Origin: Vigna angularis
Taxonomy: Eukaryota > Streptophyta > Magnoliopsida > Fabales > Fabaceae
NCBI RefSeq assembly: GCF_016808095.1
Contig: NC_068970.1
Location: 63,401,130 to 63,465,129, forward strand
Length of the DNA stretch: 64,000 nt
Reading direction: 5' to 3'
Numbering within the stretch: position 1 is the stretch's first letter; each line of letters opens with the position of its first letter. The notes below the pieces were generated by a model that saw nothing but the letters and a program-made list of their open reading frames with translations, was not told where the DNA came from and ran no database searches. Positions 20,227-32,900 of this stretch are shown here, one piece after another. The translations under genes and the position numbers were made by a program.

Positions 20227-23055
20227 ATGAACAGAGGTGTCTTGCAAAGCTCACCGGTGCAACAAATGATGGCTGCAAACCCTAACAATTGGTGGAACAT
20301 CAACACCATGCGCCCTCCTCCGCCTTCTCCTCCTCCTCCTTCTCAGCCTTCTTCTCCGTTCTTCTCCACTCCTTCCAACTTTCTAACTCCGTATAATACC
20401 TCTTCTTCTCTTCCTCTTCCTTCTTGGCATGATAACAATCAAGAACTACCTGAGTCATGGAGCCAGCTTCTCATGTAAGAATCACTCCTTCTTTCTCTCT
20501 CTCACAGACACACAAACACATCACTTGACTGTGTTTTTTACTTATCAATTTAAAGACAGATCATTTCATTTTTCAAAAACCTTTTAAGTCAAAATAAGGA
20601 ATTGTTTCTTTGATTATTTGAAGGATCAAATCTAAGTAGCTGAGTTTTGTTTTTGATTGTATGTACGGTTTTGGGAAATAGGAGTGGGATGGTGTCTGAA
20701 GAAGAGAAAGGGGCTATGTGCCAGGTTCAGCAACAAATGCTGAGTCAGGCTTCAAGGGTTCCTATTGTTGATGTTAAGCAAGAAGGCTCGGTGAACAGCT
20801 ACGTGTACGGTCATGGAAACGAAGAGTTTCACCCAGCAAAGCCAACTTGGCCTCAAATAATGCCTTCTTCTTCCCCCAAATCATGTGTAACAAGTTTCAG
20901 CAGCAGCATGTTAGATTTCTCTAACAGTAACACAGATGCTAGGCCTCCTCCTCCAGACCCATCATCAGAGGTATATATTATATTACTGATACATGTTATT
21001 TAATTTCTTTTCTGGGTTTTGCTTTGAGTTATGTTATACATTTCGTGAAACTTTACTAAAACTATATATCGGTATTGAAGAATATTTGCAAATATGATTT
21101 CTGATCGATAAAGGCATATGGGTCCTCTCCAACTTTTATTTTTTGAATGAATATTTATGTCAAACGGTTCTTCTATTCTTTCTTTATTATATAGATCAAG
21201 CATAACGGATTTCTTTGCTTCTCTTTATGTTATATTCTTTCTATATAATAAAACCAATTCTAGTAAATTCATGGTCTTGTACAACTTCTATTTTCTTTTT
21301 CTCTGCATTATAATTTTAACCAAAAGTTTTTGTTTTTTATTTATTTTATTCTCAAGTGTAATAGCACTGCAGCTGGTGGGGCATTCAAGAAAGCTAGGGT
21401 TCAACCGCCCACAACGCAGACGACCTTCAAGGTATTTTCATCCATTGAAAACTATTATACAGAAACTTCCAACCTCGAACACTTTTTCAGGGAAGCCAAC
21501 ACACATAACCGCACACAAACATCACATGTGTGTGGCGGGTCACTATTGTTTTTCTTGATTGTCTTGTTCCTGCACATGTTTTTTTTTTTTTTTTATCTTG
21601 AAATGAAGAATAACCTTTTAAGCACATGTGTCCATTTCAGGTTAGGAAGGAGAAATTAGGTGACAGAATTACAGCCCTTCATCAACTCGTTTCCCCGTTT
21701 GGAAAGGTATATAAACTTTAATTTATTCAATTGGAGATTTAAATAAAACTAAAAAAAAGAAAGTACCAAGAAAAGTTAATTCAATTACCTACCTCCAAAA
21801 TAATAATGGAAAATAATCTTGAAGAAAACGATACTTTTTCTCGTATATATGTTTCATCTTCCCATCCCATCTTTATTATACATTTTTTACACAGTATTTT
21901 AGAGGAAGCAACATGCTATTTGTTTAACATCGCATAGGAGATGACTGTTGTGTGTGCTATTTTTTTTCACTTTTACAGACTGACACGGCGTCTGTCTTAT
22001 TAGAAGCTATTGGGTATATCAGATTCCTTCAGAATCAAATTGAGGTAATTAATGTTTATTCCCTCTGTCGATTTTTGCAAACACCTACGAGAGTCAGTGA
22101 ATAGTGATGGCACGCTAGCTGTTAAAACTCCACTATTTCACCCTGTTCTAATCGTCCACACATTGATGTATACTTTTTGAAGTTCTAAAATTATTCTCTT
22201 TTCACCATTAATGCAGGCCCTTAGCTTACCATACTTGGGTAATGGATCAGGAAACATGAGGCAGCAACAATCTGTAAGAAATAATACCAACCCATTTCTG
22301 GTTATCACACATAGCAAAGTCGTTTCTCATTTCCCAAAGCAAAATGAAAAAAAAATTACTATAATCACTCATTCTTTCTCTCTTCGGCATCTTTCTTCTT
22401 GCATGTGCGCCAGAATGTATACTAATTAATGGGTAATTATGTTGTACTAATTGAGTGATGATTGTTATTGTTTAATGTTAGGTTCAAGGAGAGAAGAATT
22501 GTATATTCCCTGAAGACCCCGGTCAGGTTTGCTTTTTCCTTGGATCCATTAAAGGTGTTTGGGGATTTTGCATTTCAAAAGAAGCTATAACAAGTTCAAC
22601 TTGAATTCTATATTATAAATGAAGAAAGTAGCTAGACAATTAAAGAGAAATGTCACCAGCTTTATCTGATTTAATATATATTATATTACTCTCTGAGACG
22701 AATCAGTTTCTCTAATTTACTGGTCAAACTCTTATTTTTGTTTTATTTAATTTCTGGTTACAGTTGCTGAACGAAAACTGCTTGAAGAGGAAAGCAACCA
22801 GTGAGAAGGTAATTGTCAGTGAATTAATTTTGAATTTGAACTTGATAAAGATGAATTTATAGTTCAATTATATATTCTGATGTTAACTTGTGTTCTTTTG
22901 TTGTTGTTCTAATTAATTAGGATTCTGAAGAAGAGGCGAAGAAGGATCTAAGGAGTAGAGGGTTGTGTCTGGTTCCAGTGTCATGCACGCTGCAAGTTGG
23001 AAGTGACAATGGAGCTGATTATTGGGCACCAGCTTTTGGAGGGGGGTTTCGGTAG
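20227..23055 (+). CDS. Atypical bHLH transcription factor (bHLH112/123-like subfamily)
   Basis: Nine exons: 20227-20474, 20682-20970, 21357-21431, 21641-21706, 21979-22044, 22217-22273, 22482-22526, 22764-22808 and 22921-23055, giving about 341 residues. The start is the first ATG in frame ([15 protein letters not shown]). An upstream in-frame extension has no ATG. The N-terminal half is rich in Pro and Ser. The helix-loop-helix lies at about residues 204-250 ([20 protein letters not shown], then [20 protein letters not shown]). The basic region ([18 protein letters not shown]) has Thr and Phe where E-box binders have His and Glu, which is characteristic of this subfamily. The C-terminus ([18 protein letters not shown], ending in FGGGFR) is also a subfamily hallmark. 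It probably acts in the nucleus as a dimer. The exact orthologue cannot be named without a tree. Confidence 0.92.
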
Positions 23056-26000
23056 ATGGAGCTAATTTACTTATTAGCAGAAATTAATATATATGTTGCA
23101 GCACAAAGAGAAACGAATTCATGGAGATTGTATAACATCATTAGCAGTCAATCTGCTGCAAAACCTAAGGCTGATTGCTCATGATGCTATACAGCATTCC
23201 TGAATAAAAAGTGTGCTGTCAATCCAGTAGTATATATTTGCAACTCCTTGTTAAGATTCCTAAATTCATAAAAATCTACCTTTTGTTTATTTTAACCAGC
23301 TTAAGCTGTATAACGTTAGATGATTGTATATATGCAGTAACTGTATGATTACTTTCATTGCTACTTCTATAGCAGTAATTAAACAGACCATGAAAGCTAT
23401 TACTAATGCAGGTACGAAAACTTTTAAAAATAAGTTCTAAAATCTCTTAGTATAAGAAATGGATCTTTTGAAAGTGTTTGCAGTGAGCATAAAACTTTTG
23501 GTTGGATGAATGGACGTAAAAAAGTGTGCCAACTTCAGACAGACATTCACCGACAGAGTCGAACACGCATGCAGAATTGTATCGCATGCGGGGGTAATAT
23601 ATATAGTTATACGCTCTTTCTTCGGTTATATCAATCACAGGGTATGTAGCAGAATAAATAACCCTAGATTGGCTAGGGCATCACGCCTCATTATATAACA
23701 TATACAAAGACAATTTTCTAAAGCATTTCTTTATAATTTTTAATTAATTTTGAGTCATAATGAAGTTGTGTTAGAGAAACTTTCAAAATGTAAAACTTTT
23801 ACTATAAGGAGAAAAAAAAACTTCGCCTACCTTAGATTTTATTTTAGTACTTGATCTTTTATATTTGAAAGTCAATAATCTATTTTAAGAACTTCTTTTG
23901 TAATAAGACTTTTGAACATCGTGTAAATTTAACCTTCAATATAAGAATACTCAATAAGGAAACATGTTTAATATTTTAATAAACAAATATACAATTTTAG
24001 TATCATATATGAACTTAATATATGACAATAGTGCTAATACTTATTTCTAAAAGACTTTTTAAATACAATTAATATGACTATTTTAACTATATTAAATGTT
24101 TTTTTAATGTCTATATATTGTTCGTTGACGAGTGACCTAACTTATTTTCATTTCTATTTCTTCTGTGAAGTCAATGAATTATTAAATGAATGCCATAAAA
24201 AGAACCTCAAACGAATCCTTGGTTGTTTGGATACCTGTATTATTATCCGAATAAACAAGAATACTTTATTTATTTTTATCAATTAAACAAATATTTATTT
24301 TCTTTTGTATTTTATCTTTTCAACCTCCGTCCAAACAAATAATAAATTTCAATGGAAATTGAAAATGGTTGAAAGTCTCACTTACTTTAAAAGTCGATTT
24401 TTTAAGATTGAACTATACTTAAAGTTTACTTCTTAATATGAGACCAGAGCTATGGGACCAGAGCTATAGTGGTGATTGAAAAATTATATTTGTTAAGAAA
24501 ATTGAAAACTTACTCAATTTTGATGATATTTATGTTTGAAAATTATGGGCAGAATTTTTCCAAACTGTGATAATCTATAATGATAATTTGTTGCCCATTG
24601 TTTCCTTCACTATATCATCTATGAACTTCATAAAAAATAAAATATATGTTTCTTAGTGGAACATATTAAGACTAAATTAAAATACTTGATAAACACATTT
24701 CTGTATACAAATTTTCAATAAGAAAGTGGCGAGTATGAATTATAAAATTTGTTGATAAATATTATTCTTCCAATTTTTTATTATATTTTATAAAGCTGTC
24801 AATACCTGTAGAGAAGGTAATGAAAATATTCAACAAGAAAACAAAATCACTTAAAAATTCAATTTCATAATAACATATTTACCTAATTCGTTGTTTGTAA
24901 AACTAAAAAAAAAAGAGGAAAAAAGAATAAATTGAAATCAATGTCGAATTCCGGGTTTTTGCAGTGCAGGTTTTATCTCCTCAGTGAAAAAAAATCACAA
25001 GGCCCAATCTGATAAAATTCCAAGCAAAAAGTTTGGCCCACATACAGTATAAGATACTAATGCAATTCTTGAATGTCTAAGATGCTGTTAATTTCAGTCA
25101 TTCATTGAAAAGGTAAAAAAAAAACATATATCAAATATCTAATTTAAAAATAAACTAAATACATATAATTGAAGAAATTGGATTCTAGAACCAAATAATT
25201 AAAATTGAAATCACATTAGCACTTCCATTGAAAGAGGGGAGATGAAATTTATATATAAATATAACTTAGATAAGTTCATTGAGACTAAAATCTATAAATA
25301 AGAAAATAATGATTTGCAATCACTCAAATTTTATACAATCATATGACAATTTTTTAATAAAAATATTAAAAAAGTAATATCTAAAGTTTGAAATAAAATA
25401 ATGAGATACGTATGAGATGACATGCCACATATGTATAATAGATAATAAACATTAGAACAGTATGAGACTGTCAATTTCATTCCTTAATTATTCTTTTTTG
25501 GATGTGATGAACCCTTTTCTTTTTCTAAATCTTCACGTTTCTTTATCTTTTTTTCATATCATATTCAAACTCTTTTCATGAGTGTACAAAATATTTTATG
25601 ATATCTAAAAAAAGTTTACTACAGGTATTTCGATATTATGGTTACAAGAATAACAAAACAAACACTCTTTTTATAATGTCGCGAAAACCTGTCATAATAA
25701 GTCTAACTTACTATTATAAGTATTTGAGTATAAGTCATGATAAGTCAAACTTAACTCCATTACAGAATACACATAAAAATAGCTTATCTCACACCAAAAT
25801 TAAGTAATCTTGTTTTGTACTTTTTATCTACAAACTCTCTAGTCTCTAATTAACACATGATTTGGATTTAGGAAACCAAATACTTCTTCAAGATGGAATG
25901 ACAAAGGTAATCGAGAAAGATGACGAATCTTCAAACTCTCTCAATCAACTTTGACCAATGCTAGATGTGGAAGAACACAAAACATGATATGCATCACCAT

Positions 26001-26695
26001 CAAATTAACACATTAAAATAATAAATGTAAAGGTTTGAGATTTGTTGTAGAAAAAAAGAAACCATTATAAGAAAAGTGAGGTACTAGCACGGGTAATGCA
26101 AAGATTGAACTAGAGGATGAGGGCGCAACCAAGACCAGTCTTGTCAGGGCACGACAACACAAATCGAGAAGTGACAATGAAAAACAGGGCACCACTATTT
26201 GAGACGAAGGAGACTATGTAAGACGAGGTGCGATTGTGTGATATGAAAGAGACGATTATGAAACTATAGTGGATGACGACGCTATTGCATGAGAACAAAC
26301 TATACAACGACAACTGTGTGATACAACTTTAGAAAAAAAGATTGACAGGATGTTGAGTGTAGACTGATTGTGAAACTTGAGAGTTCAAAAAATTAGAAAT
26401 TTAAACATATTATGATAGGTATGAAATTAAGAATCATGAAAAAGTCTTATTATGATAGATATTTCTAAGACTGATATAAATCATAATAAGTCATCATTAA
26501 TTATTCTTTACTAATATCCTTTTTTGAATTCATATGATCTGAAAACATGATTAGAAAAGATATATTTTTATTCAAGTCTTATTGGTAATCTATTTTTAAT
26601 CTTCTATAATTGTTATTATGCATTATGAATTTTATTACTTTTTACTTTTTTATTATGATAATGATAAAACAGTCTTAGTTTATAGCATTTATTAT
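23056..26695. other. AT-rich intergenic region with possible LTR remnant
   Basis: 3.6 kb without a supportable gene. The bHLH 3' UTR probably occupies the first 150-250 bp (an AATAAA lies near 23203). Near 24420-24470, TTCTTAATATGAGACCAGAGCTATGG with a repeated GGACCAGAGCTAT resembles the edge of a copia LTR and primer-binding site, but no element can be delimited. Frames at 23447-26313 are short and unlike proteins. Confidence 0.5.
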
Positions 26696-26730
26696 TAAAG
26701 TTTAAATGTTTACTTTGTTCCCATGTTAAT

Positions 26731-26824
26731 AGTGAATTTTTGTTTAATACCAGATTTTAAAAATGCATCTATTGAGTAGTGAATTTTTGTTTAATATCCG
26801 ATTTTAAAAATGCATCTATTGAGT
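26731..26824. repeat. 47-bp tandem duplication within the left inverted repeat
   Basis: AGTGAATTTTTGTTTAATA starts at 26731 and again at 26778, and each copy runs to CATCTATTGAG. The two 47-bp copies differ at only a few bases. The right inverted repeat has a single copy, so the duplication arose after the two ends diverged or in only one of them. Confidence 0.9.
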
Positions 26825-26924
26825 CTCAAAATTGTAAAAATTGTACAAATAAAGTCTACTCCATTAAATTGGCTTAAAGAGAGTTAAATCCGTGTTGATG
26901 TGACTATAAAATCATCTACGTAGT

Positions 26925-27010
26925 TTGGAAGCCTTCAAATCCCCTCTAAAATCATCAACTCTGACAAAATCCAAGTCTATAAGGGTCTTGACATCATCAC
27001 CAACAAGGGT
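26925..27010 (+). pseudogene. Adenylate isopentenyltransferase (IPT) gene fragment
   Basis: One plus-strand frame reads IPSKIINSDKIQVYKGLD followed by IITNK. This is the conserved block of plant adenylate isopentenyltransferases, just after the P-loop (INSDKIQVY). The enzyme makes the first cytokinin intermediate from DMAPP and ADP or ATP. Only about 25 residues are recognisable. The P-loop is absent upstream, the family sequence is not recognised downstream and the frame hits TAG near 27062. It lies just inside the left inverted repeat of the MULE-like element, so it is best read as a captured gene scrap, not a gene. Confidence 0.7.
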
Positions 27011-27189
27011 CCTTGCACGTTCACTGCCACATCAGTGGAGGTCATTTTCTCTTGGACATGTTAGTCAGGTTAAGATACTGCATCTTCTGCAAGGAGCTAC
27101 CAGTCGTAAGGCAGTTTTGCAAGCATGAAATTGAAGGGTCAACGAACGAAAATTGAACGTAACATTATGCAATTGCGTGTGTTAATCAG

Positions 27190-27561
27190 GTGTTGAAGGC
27201 AGTGGTTCACGGCGATGGTGATCTTTTCAACAACTACGCCGAATTGCAAGAGGCCTTGGTTTGGGTATATTTTCACTCCAACATTCCAGAATTTAACAAG
27301 GTGGAATGCTGGGGCCCACTGAGGGATGCATATGGTGGGCCCCGGAAGAGATGGCGGAGGAAGAAAGTGTTGGAAGCAAGGAGGGTTGGCGATTCCTCAG
27401 CCATGCCAAGAAGAATGCGAGTGTTGCTTTCCCCCAATGACGTTGAACCCAATTCAGTGGTCTCAAGAAGTTCCCAATCACCATGCGAACCCTGTGATGG
27501 GATGGAGCCACGACAAAAGCTTCATGTCACATTTTCAGGGTTTATGCCAAAATTAGTATGA
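27190..27561 (+). pseudogene. Unidentified coding-like segment inside the MULE-like element
   Basis: A 123-codon plus-strand frame with normal protein composition, preceded by GCGTGTGTTAATCAG, which looks like a splice acceptor. It includes DLFNNYAELQEALVW, PEFNKVECWGPLRDAYG and a basic KRWRRKK. The region is more GC-rich than its surroundings. A second frame (27326-27556) is also open, and the frame preferred may change along the segment. I do not recognise the family. Its place inside terminal inverted repeats suggests a captured exon, with or without expression. Confidence 0.4.
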
Positions 27562-28399
27562 CGTTTCCCTGTACAGAAAATTAGGATAAATTGAAACTTT
27601 CAAATATCCTTTCCATGTAAATAAGGACACTCGTGTTTGCAATTTTTTTTTATTTTACTTTCTTTTTCTTCCGCAGAAAATTAATTTGGTTCGTGTATCA
27701 CGTGTCTATGTTATGCTTGGTCTAAAAATTAAACCGGGTTTTTTAGGGAGTGAAAGTCCATGGATAAATTTATGGAAGTATCATTTCCTTTATATTCTCA
27801 CATTAACTTCAGTTTTCGCTGTCACGTTGTTTTCTGAGTTTGCGTGATAAGTTTTGGATTTCCAATGAAGAGAAGTTTTTGTGTTTACATTTATGGGTTT
27901 GAAGAACGTATTGGAGATGATTTAAAATAGGATAGAGATGTTTGAATGGAGATGCTATTCTTGTTTCCACCTTAGAAGAGAAGATTTAAGAATGGCGATG
28001 ATGGCACCGTGAAGACTGGTTATTTTTGGTTTGGTTTATGAAATGGGATCTTGTTATAAATAATTATTTTTCATTATAGTGGAAGAAGCAAAGAGAGAAT
28101 AAATAATAGTCAAATATATCAGTGTCGTTTCCACCCTATGATTATGACAGGAGAAAAGAGAAGAAGAACGTATGAGAACGAGAAAAAACTGAATGTGTTG
28201 CAAAGATAACAGATGAGAGAAGAAAAAAGAAGTCAGACTTTATAAACATATTTGTAAAGAGTTAACTTCGATTAAACCAATTTAACAACGGAAAATATTT
28301 CATTTATACGATTTTTACAACTTTAAAATTTAATAAATATATTTTTAAAACTGTATATTAAATAAAAATTCATGACACACAAAGTAAATATTTAAGCCT

Positions 28400-29908
28400 A
28401 TTTGTAATGAAATAACCCTTTTCCACTTCTTTTCCTGCCCTTTTTTAACTCTTGCAGTCCTTTGCTATCTGTCAAACAAAACATCAGTGACAGTCAACAG
28501 GTCAGATGTATAAAAACCGGCCCTATGATTCAAAAATGGATTACGATCTTGGTCTTACGGGCTACGTTATTTTCTTGGGCTATCTCTTCTTGCAGTCCCA
28601 TTTTTTCTTCCTTCACCGCAGTAAATTTTAAACTTCTCCTTTAGTCTTTAGGAGATTATATTAAAAGTTTTAAGAAAATAAAATTTCTCTAGAATGACGA
28701 ATCGGAATGCAAGATTGATTATTTCGAAATATATTTTTGGATTTAATAATGTATTCTGGACTAATCATTCAAAAATACATCATCATATTTCAAAGTGTGT
28801 AAATTGGATGTACATTATGAATTGATTGATCGAGTTAATATGTTTATATTCCGGAATGGTGAGTGTTTTAAAAAATCTTCTGAAGAATGTTCTTGAAGAG
28901 TGTTTTAATCGTAAATTGTACATAGTGATTAAAGTAATCGATACTTTAATAAAGGACCAAAATTTTGAAAGAATCAAATTAGTTAAAGGCATAGCTAACA
29001 TTTGATATAAAAATATTTTTCTGTGGCGTGAATCAGTAAGCAAATGGAATTTACGCGAAGAAAAGCAAATATTGATTTAAATGATTTTGAATTATTGTTA
29101 AGAAATTAGAAAAGAAGCGTGATTGAGTTAAGGAGAAAAAATAATATATAAATGATGAATGTACTCTGCTTGATTAACTGTCAAACGGAGCCGGCTGGGC
29201 GGCAAACTGGTCCCACACCTTGTTCATGTTTTGCCGCCACATTTCGAAGTGGATAGAGTTACGAAAATGGCCCTACTCTTTTGGACTTCCTCCACTCCTC
29301 ATTGCACCCAGCTGTGGGCGATGTTGCCATCTTTAACTTCGCCCTCTGTCTCTAATTGCATCCTTTCTTTAATCTTAAACTGTAATTTGTCTCACATATA
29401 TATAGAAAGAAAGAAAAAGTAAATTATTAATTTGTGATTACAACCGAAATTATACAAACGACAAATTAAGGTATTGGATGCATGTATTACTGTAGACCAA
29501 TTAAGGTATCTCTGTCCTTTCACAATATCTGAATATAGTTTTGACGCCAATAATAAAAGGATTATATATCTCACCACAATATCTTTGGACCGATTTCTTT
29601 ACTATCATCACCAGTTAAACAACGAAGTTCAAAGAAATTACAGACAAAACATAGATTATGAGATGAATATAACATTAGCATATAAAATATCTACTTTACT
29701 CTAATGAATTATGACTCATTCTTTTGTTTACTAATTATAAAAGTAAGTGCCTGAGACCAAACCAAGGGACATATGGGTCATTTCAAAAGGTGCCGCCCGA
29801 GACTTCCCATTCCGGCAAATTGAATCAAAACCGTTAACTGCTATTTCCGTTAACGTCATATTCGTGTACCCTTAAACGGACCGAACTTTCACTAACATTC
29901 CCACCGCC
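28400..29908. other. Intergenic region upstream of the LIN-like gene
   Basis: 1.5 kb. 28400-29150 is AT-rich with no credible frame. 29185-29370 is GC-richer but gives no convincing protein. The final 150 bp (GC-rich, with GCCGCCCGAGACTTCCC near 29790) is probably the promoter and leader of the next gene. Confidence 0.5.
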
Positions 29909-32900
29909 ATGACCACCGTAACGGTCACCACTCGATCTCAGATCCTCCGCCACACCGCCGCATTCACCTCGTCCGTCCTCTCGCAATCCGAACTACGGCG
30001 CCGCCTCATCACCACTCTTCTCCGCGACACTCCGATCTCCGACCAAAAGCACCTCAAACTCGCTGCAGACACTCTAGAAAGCGCGATAGCCTTCTCCAGC
30101 CTCGCCCTGCGCGCCTCCTCACTGTCTCTCGTGGAGAAGCTCCTCCTCCCTCTCCCCGACTTCGCCCTCTCCTCGCTACTCCTCTCGCTCGCCCACGCCC
30201 TCCGTAACCGTCCAACCGAATCCGCCACCAGCCTCCTCCGAATCTTTCACTCCAACAACAGCAGCAACAAAAACGCTTCACTCGCTAGATCGGAAATCGC
30301 TCCTGCACTCTACGAGCGCCTCTTCTCTCTACACCTCTTCCCTGTCTTCCGCTGGTTCGATGAGCAGAGGACGAAGATTCTCTCCTCCACTCCCTCAACC
30401 TCCATACATGAAAATGATTATTCGGTTTCTGAGGAGTACTCGGTGGTGCTGCCTTGCGCTAAGGTGCTATCGAAGATGAGCGAGGAGCAGGCCGCAAAGC
30501 TCCGGGAGGTGGAGAAAGAGTACGAAGAGGTTCTCGATGACAACTGTAGGGTTCTCGCAGAATATTTCAAAGAGGTTTTGGTGAACGAGAACAGTGACGC
30601 GGGGATTAGTCCACCGTCGTTGATAATGAAGAGCGGTGCAAAAGGTGGCGGCAGGGAGAACATAAGGGAGGAGATAACGCGAACGAATCTGTTGGAGATC
30701 GGACGGTATAATGTAATGTTGTATATCTACTTTTCACCTATTCGCTACTCTTTTCATCAATTGCATTTCTGTTTTTCTTATGCTTTCTTCTCTAAGGATT
30801 TTGATTTTAGCTATTTAGTTATAAATTATACAGACAGTTTAAAACAATTCTCAAATTAATTATATAAATTACATGTATCAAATTTTTTTATAATCATGAT
30901 TAAACTTTTATTTAATTAACTGGATTACGATTTTTTCTCTCGAGCTTACATATATATGATTCTTTTCATCAGCTAGTTTAGATATGATTTGTCGTTCTCT
31001 TAATATCATTTTGAATTTTGTCCAAAGTTTTCATAACTTCATGTTTAATCTTAACTATAGAAAGACGCTTGCTCAATAATACATGCACCAATTTATATAT
31101 ATTATTTATCACTTTTTTTTCTTTCTCTCTATAAATGTCTACCAACATGTGACATGAGTGCGCTTGAATTAATTATTTTCCATTTTGTCATGTTTTTGTC
31201 TTAAAAAAGGAACGTTTTAATAATTCTACTTCGAAGGTGCTTTTACGAAAATAATTCTATTTTTCTTATAATTGCTATTTTAGTTAGTATATAGGATACA
31301 TATTCTTTTCTATAACTAAAATTTATTATAAGTGAATGTTTTAAATAGATATATTATATCTAAATTTATTATTTACTTTTCTTTTTAATTGTTGAAAACG
31401 TATTTTGATAAATTGTTAAATTTTAATTTAGAATAAAAAATACATAATTAAGAAAAATACATACAATAAAGTAAAGAGAAAAATGATACGAGATGATCTC
31501 CAGAAGAATTTTTTGACTGGTTAAAAAATAATGTAGAGGAAAAAAGGTATTATTAAGTAGTTAAGAGATGGGAGTTGCTTTCTGAATTATTAGGAGAATA
31601 TTAGATTCGAAAACGTTTGATAGACATTCATAACATCTACCTTTAGAGAATGAAAAACTGAAATAAGTGTAGGTTTGTAAGAGGTAATGCTCATCTAAAG
31701 AAAGAAATAAAAGAAATAAATGTGGGTTTGCAGTAAGTATGATGTGATAAAAGAAGAAAAGAAAAATAGAGTTGATTAAATATCAGTGGTTTTGTATCAT
31801 CATTATGGTGGACTTTAACATACTTGCACTTTCATTTCATAATCATTCTGTCACACTTTTTTTTCCCTACGATGTGCTGCAGCCAATATGGTCCGAAAGG
31901 GAAGCATCTGTTGAACTATTGAGCCCCAGTTCCAGCAGAAGATCTTCCCAGGAACCATTTTATCCTCAAAGAGTCTTTTCGAGAATTCTCAAACCCAAAA
32001 ATCCTTCAAAATCTTGGACAACGACAGTCTATTTAAACTCAACCGCTGACGCCGATTTTTCTTCAGACGAGAGTTTGGTTAGTTCTTCTTCAGATTCTGA
32101 GGCAGAAAATGAGGTACGTAATTGATGATACCGAGAGAGGGTGCCGAGAAAATATACCAAGGAGGACTGAATTTTCTATGACAGTTGTTTTAGTTCTTGA
32201 AACGCTAAGTGATGATAAAGCTGTGTCCTGTAGGAAAAGGACAAAATCGCATTGTTGGAGCCTCGACAAAGCCAAATTCAAGAACAAATGCAAACCATCT
32301 TCAAACAATCTAGTGGGTACGTTAATATTTAACAACCACCATTATTCTTCATTATCTCGTGGTGTGCTGAGTTTTCTTTAACTTGGATTATTCCTATTTG
32401 TAGTTCACCAGATTATCCTATGGCCGACTTCGATAACCCGCTGCATGAAATTGGGAAACATGCACCCCCCAAGGACTTTGTCTGTCCAATAACAAGTCAC
32501 ATATTTGATGATCCAGTGACTCTTGAGACTGGTCAAACTTATGAACGTAAAGCTATCGAGGAATGGTTCAACAGAGGGAACTTAACCTGTCCCATCACTC
32601 GCCAGAAGCTGCAAAACACTCAGCTTCCCAAAACAAATTATGTGCTCAAACGACTAATTGCAAGCTGGAAAGATCGCAACCCTCATTTGGTCCAACCGCC
32701 GTATGAGAGTCCATACGAAGATACTGAGGCAGTTGTGCAGTCAACAACGGCTTCAACTTCTCCTAATAGCGTTATAACCCAAGCCACAGTTGACGGGATG
32801 ATGAGTGAGTTACGCTGTGCCATCAATAATCTGTACATGTCAGAGGTTCTCAAGGAATCGGAAATGGCGGTACTTCAAGTTGAAAAGTTCTGGAGAGGAG

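Larger units (their letters stand above)
26696..28399. mobile_element. Pack-MULE-like non-autonomous element carrying gene fragments
   Basis: The left stretch (about 26696-26910) and the reverse complement of the right stretch (about 28235-28399) align along their whole length, sharing TTTACTTTGT, GAATTTTT.TTTAATAT, TTTTAAAAAT, GTTGTAAAAAT-like, TTAAATTGG.TTAA and TATAAA blocks. These are long diverged terminal inverted repeats of roughly 160-210 bp, as in Mutator-like elements. Possible flanking duplications are ATTTATTAT (26687-26695) and ATTTGTAAT (28400-28408), 7 of 9 matching, the 9-bp size expected for MULEs. The inside has no transposase. It holds a fragment of an isopentenyltransferase gene and an unidentified gene-like segment, which fits a Pack-MULE. 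The exact ends are uncertain by several bases. Confidence 0.7.

Noticed and set aside
21157..21659. Frames of 109-133 codons within the bHLH gene
   Set aside because: They are introns read through in frame with short exons. The splice sites at 21357 and 21431 explain the coding part.
24420..24475. Copia-type LTR edge and primer-binding site
   Set aside because: GACCAGAGCTATGG is suggestive, but there is no paired LTR, polypurine tract, target duplication or coding remnant nearby.
29938..30281. Minus-strand frames of 75-96 codons in a GC-rich stretch
   Set aside because: They are shadows of exon 1 of the LIN-like gene, giving Arg/Ala/Ser-rich strings that follow from its codon bias.
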